Below, piece by piece: positions 1 to 9,151 of a stretch of DNA of 42,148 bases (positions are counted from its first letter, which is position 1; each line of letters opens with the position of its first letter). The stretch is from Lachnospiraceae bacterium (GTDB lineage Bacteria; Bacillota; Clostridia; Lachnospirales; Lachnospiraceae). The notes below the pieces were generated by a model. That model did no database searches. It was not told where the DNA came from and worked only from the letters and a program-made list of their open reading frames with translations. Location: assembly GCA_017542245.1 (NCBI GenBank), contig JAFXXN010000106.1, forward strand, positions 1-42,148, in the 5' to 3' direction. The position numbers and the translations under genes are program-made.

Positions 1-1872
1 CTTCTCTATCTCATCAAAAAGCACAACAGAGTAAGGATTTTTTCTGATCTTCTCACTCAACTGCCCGCCTTCATCATAACCGACATACCCGGGAGGGGAA
101 CCTACCATCTTTGATACGCTGTGCTTTTCCATATATTCGGACATATCCACCCTGATCATAGAGTTTTCCGTTCCGAAAACAGCCTCTGCAAGAGCCTTTG
201 AAAGCTCGGTTTTTCCTACGCCGGTAGGACCCAAAAACAGGAATGACCCGATAGGTCTGCTCGGATCCTTCAGCCCGACCCTGCCTCTTCGTATGGCTTT
301 GGCAATGGCTCCTACAGCTTCCTCCTGACCTACAACACGTTTATGAAGGATTTCTTCAAGCTTTCTCAGCCGCTCGCTTTCCTCTTCCTTAAGCTTTCTT
401 ACCGGGATTTTTGTCCAACCCGAAACTACATCTGCAATATTCTCCTCGGTTACAAAGAGTTCCTCTTCTTCCCGTTCCTTAAGGTCTTCTGCCTCAAGCT
501 TCTCTATCTCCTTCTTCAGCCTGTTCTGTTTCTTCTTTATTTCACCGGCCTTTTCATATTCTTCGTTTTTAATAGCTTCTTCTTTTTCTGCCTCAAGAAC
601 TTTAAGTTTCTCTTCGGCCGCTTTCTTCCTGGGGGAATCGGAATACGTTTCAAGCCTGACCTTTGAAGCTGCTTCATCCATCAGATCGATTGCCTTATCG
701 GGAAGAAATCTGTCATTAATATATCTTGAAGAAAGCTTTACTGCTGCCTCTAACGCACCGTCAGTTATAGAAACCTTATGATGTGCTTCATAAGCCGGGC
801 GAAGTCCTTTTAGAATAGCAAGGGACTCTTCCGCGGTAGGTTCTTCCACATCTATTGGCTGAAAACGACGCTCAAGGGCGGCATCCTTCTCAATATACTT
901 CCTATACTCCTCACGGGTAGTAGCACCTATAAGCTGAAGTTCACCGCGTGCAAGTGACGGTTTCAGTATGTTTGAAGCATCCAGCGCGCCTTCCGCTCCT
1001 CCGGCTCCGATGATGGTATGAAGTTCATCAAGGAACAGTATAACGTCTTTGGAAGAAATAACTTCCGAAATAACAGCCTTTATCCTTTCCTCAAATTCTC
1101 CGCGGTATTTGGAGCCTGCCACCATACCGGACAGATCGAGAGTAACAACTCTTTTATCCTTTACGGTATCGGGAACATCTCCTTCCACTATCTTCATTGC
1201 CAGACCTTCAACAACGGCTGTCTTTCCTACGCCCGGTTCTCCTACAAGGCAGGGATTGTTCTTGGTACGGCGGCTTAGGATCTGGATAACCCTTTTAATT
1301 TCATCCACACGTCCTACAACCGGATCCAGTTTCCCTTCCGAAGCAAGTTTTGTCATATCGCGGCTGTATTTGTCAAGGGTAGGGGTTGCGCCCTTCTTTG
1401 AAGCCCGTAACGGCGATTCCGTCCGGAAATCTGCAGGATTGACATTTGCAGCACTGAGAATATCCATATAGATCTTCCTGATGTCAATCCCTATGGTATT
1501 CAAAAGCCTTAACGCTATACAGTCTCTTTCGGTCACAAGTGAAAACAGCAGATGTTCCGTACCTACTTCTTTGCTTTTAAACTTTTTGGCTACATCATAG
1601 CTTTTCATTATCACAGCTTTAGCACGCGGAGTGATATTGTTTATCTCTGCAAATCCGACTTTACCGTCCGGTGTTATAAGCTGATCGATAAGCTCAAGGA
1701 GCTTATCTTTCTCTAAACCGTTTGTTACAAGTATCTTTGAAGCAAGGCCTTCGGCATCCAGAAGTCCTATGAGTATATGTTCCGTTCCCATATAATTATG
1801 GCCGAGCTGTTCCGATATCTCCTCGGCTATCCTCATAGCCTGTCTTGCCTGTTCGGTAAATCTTTCGTACAA
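1..1872 (-). CDS. clpC: ClpC, AAA+ unfoldase of the Clp protease (3' end cut by window edge)
   Basis: Hsp100 ATPase that unfolds substrates and feeds them to ClpP in the cytoplasm. The first 624 residues are present. The N-domain (about 1-145) has two GTEH motifs (Glu31, Glu106) matching the two phospho-arginine pockets known in Bacillus ClpC. The first AAA+ module has a [10 protein letters not shown]-loop and an [15 protein letters not shown] stretch. A UVR-like coiled middle region follows near residue 450. The second module has GPTGVGKTE, and the window ends at its Walker B (VLFDEIEK). I chose the TTG at 1872-1870 because [10 protein letters not shown] is the family N-terminus and GGAGG lies 6 nt upstream; an ATG alternative would cost conserved residues. 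The gene starts 1 nt after the mcsB stop, so translation is probably coupled. Confidence 0.97.
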   Translation of the reverse strand, partial: MYERFTEQARQAMRIAEEISEQLGHNYMGTEHILIGLLDAEGLASKILVTNGLEKDKLLELIDQLITPDGKVGFAEINNITPRAKAVIMKSYDVAKKFKSKEVGTEHLLFSLVTERDCIALRLLNTIGIDIRKIYMDILSAANVNPADFRTESPLRASKKGATPTLDKYSRDMTKLASEGKLDPVVGRVDEIKRVIQILSRRTKNNPCLVGEPGVGKTAVVEGLAMKIVEGDVPDTVKDKRVVTLDLSGMVAGSKYRGEFEERIKAVISEVISSKDVILFLDELHTIIGAGGAEGALDASNILKPSLARGELQLIGATTREEYRKYIEKDAALERRFQPIDVEEPTAEESLAILKGLRPAYEAHHKVSITDGALEAAVKLSSRYINDRFLPDKAIDLMDEAASKVRLETYSDSPRKKAAEEKLKVLEAEKEEAIKNEEYEKAGEIKKKQNRLKKEIEKLEAEDLKEREEEELFVTEENIADVVSGWTKIPVRKLKEEESERLRKLEEILHKRVVGQEEAVGAIAKAIRRGRVGLKDPSRPIGSFLFLGPTGVGKTELSKALAEAVFGTENSMIRVDMSEYMEKHSVSKMVGSPPGYVGYDEGGQLSEKIRKNPYSVVLFDEIEK

Positions 1873-1873
1873 T

Positions 1874-2953
1874 TTATGCCTCCGTTTCTTCCTTTTTCTC
1901 CTCGATCAGTTCAGGAAGATTATCATTCAGATATTTTGCACGGTATTCATCCCTTTGGACACTTCCCATGCTCTTTTTATTATAAAATGTCTGTAAATTT
2001 CCGGGCTGCATCTCTATCATGAGCTTATGTATTTCGCTCCCGCCGCCCTTTACCTTTATCAATCCGCAATCCGAACCAAGTTTCAGCTGGGCCAAAAGTA
2101 CCATAGCATCTTTCTGCTGAAGATTTTTTGCGTATTTAAGTACCCCGTATGATCTGTAGACCCTGTCTTTAAGATCCGGACCGATATTTTTAACAAGTTC
2201 ATTTCTGAGCCTTTTTTCGATATTTACAATCTGGGCTGTTACCTGCTCCATGTTTTCAAGAATCTCATTCTCACTGACTCCCAGGGTTTTTCTGTTCATA
2301 AGCTGAAAAATAAACCCTGCGCTCTTAGATCCTTCTCCGTAAATCCCTTTCAAAGTCACATCAAACCTTGAAATTTCTTCCTGAAGAGCATCAACCTTCC
2401 CTCCCATCGTAATAGCCGGCAAAGAAAGCATATATGATGCATGAAGACCCGTTCCCGTATCCTGAAGCTTGGATGTGAGATATCCGTATTTTTCACTGAA
2501 ACAGTAATGAAGTTCGGAATCAATATAGTCATCTATCCGGTTAGCTGTTTTAAACGCTTCCCTTAAATTATAACCTGCATTTATAGCCTGGATGTGTATA
2601 TGATCATCCTCATTTACCATTATGCTGACACTCTCATCGTCCGAAATAATAAGTCCCGTCGGATCTTTCCTCCTTTTAAGAGAAGGTGTAATGGTATGGC
2701 TTTCTATCAGGCAGTCCTTATCAGTATTGCTGAGCCTGTCAACCCTGCAGGAATAGTACTCTTTTCCTTCTCTTGCTCCAAGATCCGGTGTTAGGGATCT
2801 GACGGCCTCCACTACTTTAAGTGCATCCTCCTCACTGAGCCGTGCCGGGAAATTGTAATCTGCAAGATTTCTGGCCAAAGTTATACTGCCGGAAAGAACT
2901 ACTTCATGATATGCTTTTGCATCATAATACCACTTACTTTTTCTTTTTTTCAT
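1874..2953 (-). CDS. mcsB: McsB-family protein (protein-arginine kinase fold), probably catalytically impaired
   Basis: Homologue of McsB, the phosphagen-kinase-fold enzyme that phosphorylates protein arginines to mark them for ClpCP. Length (359 aa) and blocks such as [19 protein letters not shown] and IYGEGS fit the family. Residues that bind ATP phosphates in the family are changed: the SSRIRLARN block reads SGSITLARN (Ser23, Thr25), NEEDHIRIQ reads NEDDHIHIQ (Asp116, His120), GTGLRAS reads GTGLHAS (His171) and RGIYGEGS reads KGIYGEGS (Lys202). The cysteine usually after GYLTS is Lys162. Glu207 in YGEGS and the C-terminal phospho-arginine-binding RDxxRA motif (RDEYRA, 334-339) are kept. 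The ATG start has a strong GAGGTGA site and overlaps the mcsA end by 20 nt. Family membership is sure; loss of kinase activity is inferred. Confidence 0.93.
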   Translation of the reverse strand: MKKRKSKWYYDAKAYHEVVLSGSITLARNLADYNFPARLSEEDALKVVEAVRSLTPDLGAREGKEYYSCRVDRLSNTDKDCLIESHTITPSLKRRKDPTGLIISDDESVSIMVNEDDHIHIQAINAGYNLREAFKTANRIDDYIDSELHYCFSEKYGYLTSKLQDTGTGLHASYMLSLPAITMGGKVDALQEEISRFDVTLKGIYGEGSKSAGFIFQLMNRKTLGVSENEILENMEQVTAQIVNIEKRLRNELVKNIGPDLKDRVYRSYGVLKYAKNLQQKDAMVLLAQLKLGSDCGLIKVKGGGSEIHKLMIEMQPGNLQTFYNKKSMGSVQRDEYRAKYLNDNLPELIEEKKEETEA

Positions 2954-3632
2954 TCTTCACCTCTAAGGCTTTTATTTCATCACGTAAACCGGCAGCAAGT
3001 TCATAATCCTCAATTTCTATGGCCTGCTTTAACTTGTTCTTAAGCTCTGAAATCTTTTCTTCCCTGCTCTTTCTTGACGAACTCCGTTTACCGGCGGTTT
3101 TCTTTTTCGTTTCCGGTATCTTTTCCGTAAGTTCTGTTTCTTCCCCATTCGGAATCTGAAGTTTTTTATCAAGATCGGTCAGTTTTGCATCCGATCTTAA
3201 AGTTTGGGGAATACTGTCCTCTATCTCAATATATTTTGCGTAAGCCGGTTCCTTGCCAACATGTTTCATTCCGCCCTGCATAGTCTTAAAATTCTTGGCT
3301 ATCATATCCCGAAAAACATTATAGCATACAGGGCATCCCGTTCTTCCGGTCTTTAAGAAATCCGATTCGGTTGTCCCGCATTCCGGACATGTGGTCTCTA
3401 TACGGTTTTCACTTGTAAGAGCCTTTCCCCTGTCCTGGGCATAATTACTCATAATTCCCGAAAGAATGCTCCCTATTGCTGAAAGTCCCTGTCCTCCGAG
3501 CAATTCGTTCAAAGGTACCGCGGTATGCTCTGAAGCACACTGTTCGCAAAGATGCTGTTCCTTTTTCTGTCCGTTAATGATTTCCGTATAAAAAATCTTT
3601 GCCTGACGTGTCTGGCAGACATCACACAACAT
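2934..3632 (-). CDS. mcsA: McsA, zinc-binding activator of McsB with UVR domain
   Basis: McsA normally binds and activates McsB and helps control the CtsR/ClpC stress system. The 232-aa protein shows two treble-clef-like pairs, CDVC...CEQC at the N-terminus (about 3-33) and CPEC...CPVC in the middle (about 82-102), then a Lys/Thr-rich linker and a C-terminal UvrB/UvrC-type (UVR) helix pair containing EDYELAAGLRDEIKAL. The ATG start has GGAGG 6 nt upstream. It lies only 14 nt after the stop of the upstream cohesin-like gene, so it seems to be transcribed with surface-protein genes rather than behind ctsR as in Bacillus; no ctsR is seen in the window. Confidence 0.94.
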   Translation of the reverse strand: MLCDVCQTRQAKIFYTEIINGQKKEQHLCEQCASEHTAVPLNELLGGQGLSAIGSILSGIMSNYAQDRGKALTSENRIETTCPECGTTESDFLKTGRTGCPVCYNVFRDMIAKNFKTMQGGMKHVGKEPAYAKYIEIEDSIPQTLRSDAKLTDLDKKLQIPNGEETELTEKIPETKKKTAGKRSSSRKSREEKISELKNKLKQAIEIEDYELAAGLRDEIKALEVKNEKKKK

Positions 3633-3646
3633 ATATTTCCTCCGTT

Positions 3647-4708
3647 TCAGTCATCAAGCTCGTCATTGCCTTTCCTTGTGGCAAGCCTTATGACTATTAT
3701 CAGTAAAGCCATGGACAAAGCACTCAAAAGTGCAATTATAAGTGTCATCGTCGAAAGACTTTTCTCATAACTTTCCATGAGTTCCAAAGCTTCTATGGAA
3801 TCCGTCAGGGCTTTTGTCCCTTCCTGTTCCGGTTTTACTACATATTCCTTTTCTTCGGGATCATCTTCCGGATCGTTTTTCTTATGATCGTCATTTTCGC
3901 CTGTCTGATCTTGTTTTTTTTCCGTTTCGTCGGTATCCGATGATTTTTTCTCTTCCGGTTTTTGATCTTCTTTTAAAGACTCTTTTTCACAGATAATGGC
4001 ATAAATGCCTTCATCTCCGTTTTCGGCGGTTACCTTAATCTCTATCCGGTTATCTCCCTCTTTAAGCTCCGTATTTCCAAAAACCGAAACCTCAGCATTT
4101 CTGTCCGTAGCCAGTGCACTGACCGTCAGCCTGTTGGTTTCGTAAGGAACCGTAACATGATATTCCCTGATATCAGCAGCAAACTCCGGTTCCAGTTTCC
4201 CGGGATTTATCTTCAGTATGGCAAGGGTAGAATCCGAAGAGGCATTTTTTGCGGCAAGGACAGATATCTTGATTTCATTTGCAGATACTGACATCAGATA
4301 TCCTTCTTCAAGCTCATACAGTTCAGGTCCGTCCCTGAATGATATTACAGCTTCACCCCTGGCCTTTGCCCGGAATTTAATCGAATATTTTCTATGATTG
4401 CTGTAAGCAGCGGTTACATGATCAGTTATTCTTATTATGCCCTCTCCGCCTGCAATAATATCAAGTACCCCCGGAACAAATTCCAGATTATCTTTCGGAT
4501 AAAGTATATACGCTTCAAAATCTCCCGGCAGAACTTCGGCTTCAATATCAATATTTACATTGAAAGTATCTCCGACATTAACTACTGCCGTATCGGATGA
4601 CAGTGTTATATCCGCACTTGAAGCTTTTGCGGGGGTACTGCTTATTGACGCAGTCAAAAGCAATACCATAGATAAGACAAATAAAACTATGATCTTTATT
4701 CTGTACAT
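3647..4708 (-). CDS. Membrane-anchored cohesin-like / cadherin-like surface protein
   Basis: Predicted exported protein of 353 aa with unknown ligand. It has a signal peptide (about 1-31, hydrophobic core after MYRIKIIVLF), a cohesin-like beta-sandwich (about 33-150, with the VGDTFNVNIDIEA opening typical of that fold), a cadherin-like beta-sandwich domain (about 160-245, ending in VTAENGDEGIYAI), an acidic Lys/Asp/Glu-rich linker, and one C-terminal membrane helix (about 312-335) followed by a short basic tail. There is no LPxTG sortase motif. The reading frame opens upstream at a TTG (4756), but the ATG at 4708 has a perfect GGAGG site and begins the signal peptide, so I use it. It follows the glucosaminidase gene by 48 nt and shares the cadherin-like domain type with it. 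Domain assignments are by eye. Confidence 0.8.
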   Translation of the reverse strand: MYRIKIIVLFVLSMVLLLTASISSTPAKASSADITLSSDTAVVNVGDTFNVNIDIEAEVLPGDFEAYILYPKDNLEFVPGVLDIIAGGEGIIRITDHVTAAYSNHRKYSIKFRAKARGEAVISFRDGPELYELEEGYLMSVSANEIKISVLAAKNASSDSTLAILKINPGKLEPEFAADIREYHVTVPYETNRLTVSALATDRNAEVSVFGNTELKEGDNRIEIKVTAENGDEGIYAIICEKESLKEDQKPEEKKSSDTDETEKKQDQTGENDDHKKNDPEDDPEEKEYVVKPEQEGTKALTDSIEALELMESYEKSLSTMTLIIALLSALSMALLIIVIRLATRKGNDELDD

Positions 4709-4756
4709 AACACCTCCGGTTATAACCCGGCTCCAAACTGCATCTTTTTTTATCAA

Positions 4757-7700
4757 TTAAAATCTGTTGGCAGGTACCTCGGGAGGAACTGCCGCAGACG
4801 GTGTGGGTTCCGGAGTAACCTCGGGAACATCAGTGGATTCTTCCGGTGTAGGTGTAGGAGTATCAGGCTCCAAAGTTATATCGATAGGGATGGGCGTAGG
4901 CTCATCTGTCGGAGTATCTTCACTCTTATCCTCACGGATAATGTTTATAATATATTTTCTTATATCTCCGTTTTCTGCTTTAACCGGAATGACCAGCCTG
5001 TTTTCTCCGACAACAGGATAAATATATCCGTCTCCGAGTACCGTAGCAAGTGAACTTACGGTCGTGGCTCCGACTTTGATATAATCGGTTTCATAGCCGA
5101 CTATAAGACTGTATTCCTGATCCTTAGTTACCGAAAATGAAGGAGTAAGTGCCAGCGAATCACCATTGATATCATATAATTTCAGAGTCTTTAACCAGTT
5201 ATTGGGATTGTATGCCTTTTCAGGTACCGGACACGGTTCTTCGGGCATATTCTCATATACGGGGATCAGAAAAACTATAGGCGTATTGCCGGGATTCTCA
5301 TATGCTGCGAACATACGTTTTCCTTCCGAATAAGGCGCTTCAACATTAGCCATATACTGATGGTTATAAGTCGATGTTCCCGTAACGTTAAATTTCTGAA
5401 GGTAAATAGTGTTCTGTCCTCTGTTTATATAATTGTTCCCAATATAAAAAGCCCCGCCCATTATAGATCTTAATCTGGTATTCCAGGAAATAAGGCACTT
5501 GGTATTGAGCGTTTCACTTGTAGATCCGTCCCTGGCATACCTAAGGCCGTTAATTATCGCACCTCCGGCTTCGGTACTATGATAAGCTCCGATATTGTAA
5601 TAGTTATACAGGCCTTCATATCCGGGTACGGTACCCGAAACACTGTTACTCATGGCAGTAGACCCTATCGTTACTTCCTGCTTAACACGGGAAGCAAGAT
5701 GTATGGGACTGACCCCTGAAAACTCAGCTGCCGTTGCAAATGCCTCAGTATATGAAATCGTTCTTTCATAACCGCATTCATCAGTATAATCAAACGATGT
5801 CCCGCTCATAGCGGTTTTGTTCAGAATTGTATTAATTCCTTCTTTTGTCTGGTATGAAGGCTTATAATCCAGAACTTCAAACTGGAATATCGTATCATGG
5901 CCCAGAAAGTTTCTGGGATCCATATAATAACTTATGGCCGCTCTAGAGGCCGTGACCCAAGAAGAACCGTCAAAAACGGTAAAACTGTCACTTTCCCAGC
6001 TATAAGCACCGGCCTCTAAGGATTTCCATTCTACGCTTCTGGTATTCGGGATAAGGTTCTCGCCGACCACCGATTCCTTATCAATGACTGTCTCCCAGTC
6101 AAGTCCCGTTTTATACGCTTTGAATACCCAGTCAGGATACTGGGCATGAAGCTCGCGCAGAAAGGGCTTATAGCTTTCCGGAAAACCCTCGTTTGCCAGC
6201 AATTCCTCAAAATTGGAGGTTTCGGGTTTTTCCTCACCGGGTTTCGAGGGGAGGGTAAGTCCTGCCCCCAGTTCAATATAAATCGCATTTACATACCCGG
6301 TATATATTTTATTCTCATATTTTGCTTCTATACGGCACCAAAGATTTTCAGAATCCGTTTCGGTACCGATCACCTTAACAGCCTGACCCTGATAAACCAT
6401 GACAGGCTTTTTGTCATCCGTAAAAACAACTGCGGAAGAATATTTCGGTTCCTCCTTTAGACTCAAGGCTGCAGCATCTTTAATAACCGCATTTGCACCT
6501 TCTATATCCTCTTCACCGTCCTGCGGAGGAGTGACCGGCGGGGTAGCTGTGACTGTCACTTCTGCCGGCTTTTCCTTAATTCTGTAATAACTGAAATTTA
6601 TTTCTGTAGCATTTCCGACAAAATCAACCCTTGAGGCAAGAAGCCACCCGGTTACTGTTTCTGTTTTAAATTCACCTTCAACCTTTAACCACTTTACTCC
6701 GTTAACATCTTTCTCGGCCAAAACAGCTACTTCGGTCTCTAACGGGAACTTAACAATCTTCCCCTTTGAGGTCTTGATCTTTTTCCCATTGGATGCGGCT
6801 TTTTTCCGGATAACCTGTTTTTTAACATTAGTGGTAGCGATAAATCCTTCGGTATAGTCAAGCTTTACATAATCGCTCAGAACATATCCTCTTACAGGTG
6901 CTCCGTCAACAGCTGTAATTACTCTGTACCAGCGGGTCAGAACATTCTTTCCGTTCACACTGACTGTATTGGTTGTAGTTCCGACAAGGCAGACTATGGT
7001 ATCCTTAGGAAGGATAGCGAGAACCTCGGCGTCAAGTGAAGCACTTTCCCTCATATTCAGAAGCTCTGCGGTAACTGCTCCTTTAACGTCATACTGTGAA
7101 CTAAAAGTCTCAGTAACGATTTCAAGCTCATTTCCGTCAGCATCAATTACTCTTCCGTCATCGGTTTTATGTGCTCCTGCCGGAAGCGGAACCTCCTGAG
7201 GGATCGGGGTTGCCGAAGGTTCGTCCGGAGCTTCCGTTAAAGTAGGCACGGGAGTCGCTGTTGTTGTAGGCTGCGGACTGGGGGTAGGTGTAGAAGCGGA
7301 AGGTGTAGGTGTCACTGCCGCACTTGGCGTAACATCCGTTTCTTCATCTACTTTTCCTTTAGTAATGGTAATATATGTACCGAGTGAATATCCTTCAACT
7401 TTTTTCCCGTTGACCTTAGCTGTCAGATGATACCAGCCGTTCTTCTGTCCATAAAGGGTTACCACCTGGTCTCTTACAAGAAGGGCTTCAGCACCTTTTA
7501 CGAGAACAACCTCATATTCCTGTCCCGGACCTTTTCTTACACGAAGCTCATCCGCATTAACCTTACCTTTACCGGTACTTTCAGGCTTTGGTGTAGGAGT
7601 GGGGGACGGCGTCGATGTAGGGGTGGGAGTTATCTCGGTAAAATCTCCGGTTTCCTGTTTTACAGTCCCTTCTGTAAGGGTTATAAAAGTTGCAAGGGAA

Positions 7701-7999
7701 TATCCTTCAAAAGCTTCTCCCTTAAATTCAGCTGTTATATGGTACCATCCGTTTCTTTCTCCAAGTATCGAAACATATTGGTCCTTTACAAGAAGTACCT
7801 TTTCGTCGCCCCTAAAAATGTTCTTATAATCTGTTCCGGGGCCGGTGCGCATATAAAGCTCTGTGGCCGTAACCTGACCCTTTGCAGCCGTTTCTTTCTT
7901 CGCGAATACCGAAAGCTCCGGAACTGCCGAAACAATCAAGGCCAATACCATGATAAACACAAGTACGTTTCTTGTTTTCTTACTTAATAATCTGCTCAC
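4757..7999 (-). CDS. Secreted multi-SH3 N-acetylglucosaminidase-like cell-wall hydrolase
   Basis: Large secreted protein (1080 aa) likely cutting peptidoglycan glycan strands. Order: signal peptide (1-34); two SH3b domains (about 30-110, 145-215) with MRTGPG and VRKGPG motifs, separated by Pro/Thr-rich linkers; three more SH3-like domains (about 305-385, 395-465, 500-580); a glucosaminidase-type catalytic region (about 610-910) opening with FPESYKPFLRELHAQYPDW and containing AAISYYMDPRNFL and SRVKQEV, whose Glu is a plausible acid; a cadherin-like domain (about 935-1025); and a Pro/Thr/Glu tail. The start is GTG at 7999, with GGAGG 5 nt upstream; an ATG at 8017 has no such site. It sits in the operon leading to mcsA-mcsB-clpC. 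Exact bond specificity is unknown. Confidence 0.85.
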   Translation of the reverse strand: MSRLLSKKTRNVLVFIMVLALIVSAVPELSVFAKKETAAKGQVTATELYMRTGPGTDYKNIFRGDEKVLLVKDQYVSILGERNGWYHITAEFKGEAFEGYSLATFITLTEGTVKQETGDFTEITPTPTSTPSPTPTPKPESTGKGKVNADELRVRKGPGQEYEVVLVKGAEALLVRDQVVTLYGQKNGWYHLTAKVNGKKVEGYSLGTYITITKGKVDEETDVTPSAAVTPTPSASTPTPSPQPTTTATPVPTLTEAPDEPSATPIPQEVPLPAGAHKTDDGRVIDADGNELEIVTETFSSQYDVKGAVTAELLNMRESASLDAEVLAILPKDTIVCLVGTTTNTVSVNGKNVLTRWYRVITAVDGAPVRGYVLSDYVKLDYTEGFIATTNVKKQVIRKKAASNGKKIKTSKGKIVKFPLETEVAVLAEKDVNGVKWLKVEGEFKTETVTGWLLASRVDFVGNATEINFSYYRIKEKPAEVTVTATPPVTPPQDGEEDIEGANAVIKDAAALSLKEEPKYSSAVVFTDDKKPVMVYQGQAVKVIGTETDSENLWCRIEAKYENKIYTGYVNAIYIELGAGLTLPSKPGEEKPETSNFEELLANEGFPESYKPFLRELHAQYPDWVFKAYKTGLDWETVIDKESVVGENLIPNTRSVEWKSLEAGAYSWESDSFTVFDGSSWVTASRAAISYYMDPRNFLGHDTIFQFEVLDYKPSYQTKEGINTILNKTAMSGTSFDYTDECGYERTISYTEAFATAAEFSGVSPIHLASRVKQEVTIGSTAMSNSVSGTVPGYEGLYNYYNIGAYHSTEAGGAIINGLRYARDGSTSETLNTKCLISWNTRLRSIMGGAFYIGNNYINRGQNTIYLQKFNVTGTSTYNHQYMANVEAPYSEGKRMFAAYENPGNTPIVFLIPVYENMPEEPCPVPEKAYNPNNWLKTLKLYDINGDSLALTPSFSVTKDQEYSLIVGYETDYIKVGATTVSSLATVLGDGYIYPVVGENRLVIPVKAENGDIRKYIINIIREDKSEDTPTDEPTPIPIDITLEPDTPTPTPEESTDVPEVTPEPTPSAAVPPEVPANRF

Positions 8000-8089
8000 G
8001 TTAACCTCCTGTTGCATATTTAATCACTAAGGATTATTCAATAAAAATGTGAAAAGGATTTGACCAGTCTGAAAAATATATGTGAAAAA

Positions 8090-8407
8090 TCATACTGCGC
8101 CAAGTATGTAAGTGACCATATACGTAATAAATGCTATACCGTTTACTGCCATCCCGGCATAAGGTACGGCATAACTGCCCTCCTGTTCCCTTACACATTT
8201 GATAGAAACTATAAGACCTATAAAACTGACCACTAAAGCCGCCGTTGCACATACCGCAAAAGCCTGCGGTGTTTCTTCTTTTATTCCCGACCAGAATATC
8301 AGTACCAGAAATATCACTACGGTAAGACATCCTGTTATCAGTGCCGTAAGCGCTTTTCCCGAAAACCCTTTTCTTCGAAATTGAACATTATCTTTTTTTT
8401 TCTTCAT
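8090..8407 (-). CDS. Small membrane protein, DUF6142-like
   Basis: A 105-aa protein with a basic N-terminus (MKKKKDNVQFRRKGF) and three predicted membrane helices. It resembles the small DUF6142-type proteins common in Lachnospiraceae, of unknown function; the name is from memory of the pattern and is not certain. Two starts are possible: ATG at 8425, which overlaps the upstream VanZ stop as ATGA, and ATG at 8407, which has AGGGA 7 nt upstream and gives the usual short basic start. I prefer 8407. It is probably co-transcribed with the VanZ gene; 90 nt separate it from the glucosaminidase start. Confidence 0.7.
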   Translation of the reverse strand: MKKKKDNVQFRRKGFSGKALTALITGCLTVVIFLVLIFWSGIKEETPQAFAVCATAALVVSFIGLIVSIKCVREQEGSYAVPYAGMAVNGIAFITYMVTYILGAV

Positions 8408-8421
8408 ATTTGGTCCCTGTA

Positions 8422-8958
8422 TCATCCGTAACTCTTCTGCTTTTTCTCTAAAGGTCTGTGTGCCTTTCTCTCATATTCCCGCATCCTGCTGATACCCTTA
8501 AGCAATCTGACCGTAATATAAACACAGAATCCGAGTATCGCACCTGTAATATTCAGTATTATATCGTCAACATCAAATACGCCTACTCTTGAAAGCAGCT
8601 GGCATGTCTCAACCACAATACAGAAAAGGGATGCTGCCACAAACATGTCTATAAACGGCATGATCACTTTTTTATTTTTATACCGTCTCTCGTTAAGAGA
8701 ACAGAAAAGATAGCCAAATGGCATAAACAAAACAATATTTCCAACAATATTTACAAAAAATACCGCATAATCTTTTTCTTTTACTCTTGTACAAAATCTC
8801 TGTATTTCTTTAAACGGAGTAAGGTTATATCTGTACTCATCGTATGTCACCGTCCTTCCGAAAAGATCGCTGAAGAAAAGGAAATACATCAGAAATACAA
8901 GATAGGCTATAAAGACTATCCTGAACAGTATCCTGCGTCTTTTTTTATTTATATCCAT
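8422..8958 (-). CDS. VanZ-like integral membrane protein
   Basis: 178-aa membrane protein of the VanZ family. Visible family signs are NLTPFKEI, then GNIVLFMPFGYLF, a conserved ExxQ (ETCQLLSRVGVFDVDDIILN) and a Gly-rich last helix (ITGAILGF). About five hydrophobic segments are seen. VanZ itself gives low-level teicoplanin resistance; most relatives have no known role and a general envelope function is likely. The ATG start has GGGAG about 7 nt upstream. This is the first gene of the minus-strand unit that reaches clpC, directly behind a good promoter at 9018-9046. A second VanZ-like gene heads the polysaccharide cluster at 38311. Confidence 0.88.
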   Translation of the reverse strand: MDINKKRRRILFRIVFIAYLVFLMYFLFFSDLFGRTVTYDEYRYNLTPFKEIQRFCTRVKEKDYAVFFVNIVGNIVLFMPFGYLFCSLNERRYKNKKVIMPFIDMFVAASLFCIVVETCQLLSRVGVFDVDDIILNITGAILGFCVYITVRLLKGISRMREYERKAHRPLEKKQKSYG

Positions 8959-9017
8959 TAATAACTCCCATGGAATTTAAAAAATTCATATTTTAGTTTA
9001 CATTTTCATAATTTTTT

Positions 9018-9046
9018 ATTATACTATATTTGTTTTTTTTAGGCAA
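9018..9046 (-). promoter_or_regulatory. Sigma-A-type promoter of the VanZ-to-clpC transcription unit
   Basis: Reading the minus strand, TTGCCT (9046-9041; 4 of 6 to consensus) is followed by exactly 17 nt and a perfect TATAAT (9023-9018). Transcription would start near 9011, giving a leader of about 50 nt before the ATG at 8958. I see no operator repeat or CtsR-type paired heptad in this stretch. Confidence 0.7.
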
Positions 9047-9151
9047 GCAGAAACTTTGCTTTTGGCTGTGATATAAAAAGATTTCATTTTATTTTTATTT
9101 TTCGTCCGGCAGAGATAAAAGTTTTTTTAAAGAAAGGTACAGGTGTCCAAA

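Noticed and set aside
7427-7987. Long open frame on the plus strand opposite the SH3 region
   Set aside because: It lies entirely opposite a well-supported secreted protein, has no ribosome binding site of note and a composition expected of a complementary-strand shadow.
4757-7999. Repeated Pro/Thr codon stretches and repeated SH3 segments as possible CRISPR or tandem DNA repeats
   Set aside because: They are in-frame protein repeats of different length with no constant spacer pattern.
8059-8065. TTTGACC heptad upstream of the glucosaminidase gene, a possible CtsR half-site
   Set aside because: CtsR operators need two heptads three nucleotides apart; the neighbouring sequence on either side does not match, so a single 7-mer is not evidence.
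8959-9151. Possible S-box (SAM) riboswitch ahead of metF
   Set aside because: The gap is A/T-rich and I could not find the conserved helices or a terminator hairpin ahead of the start codon.
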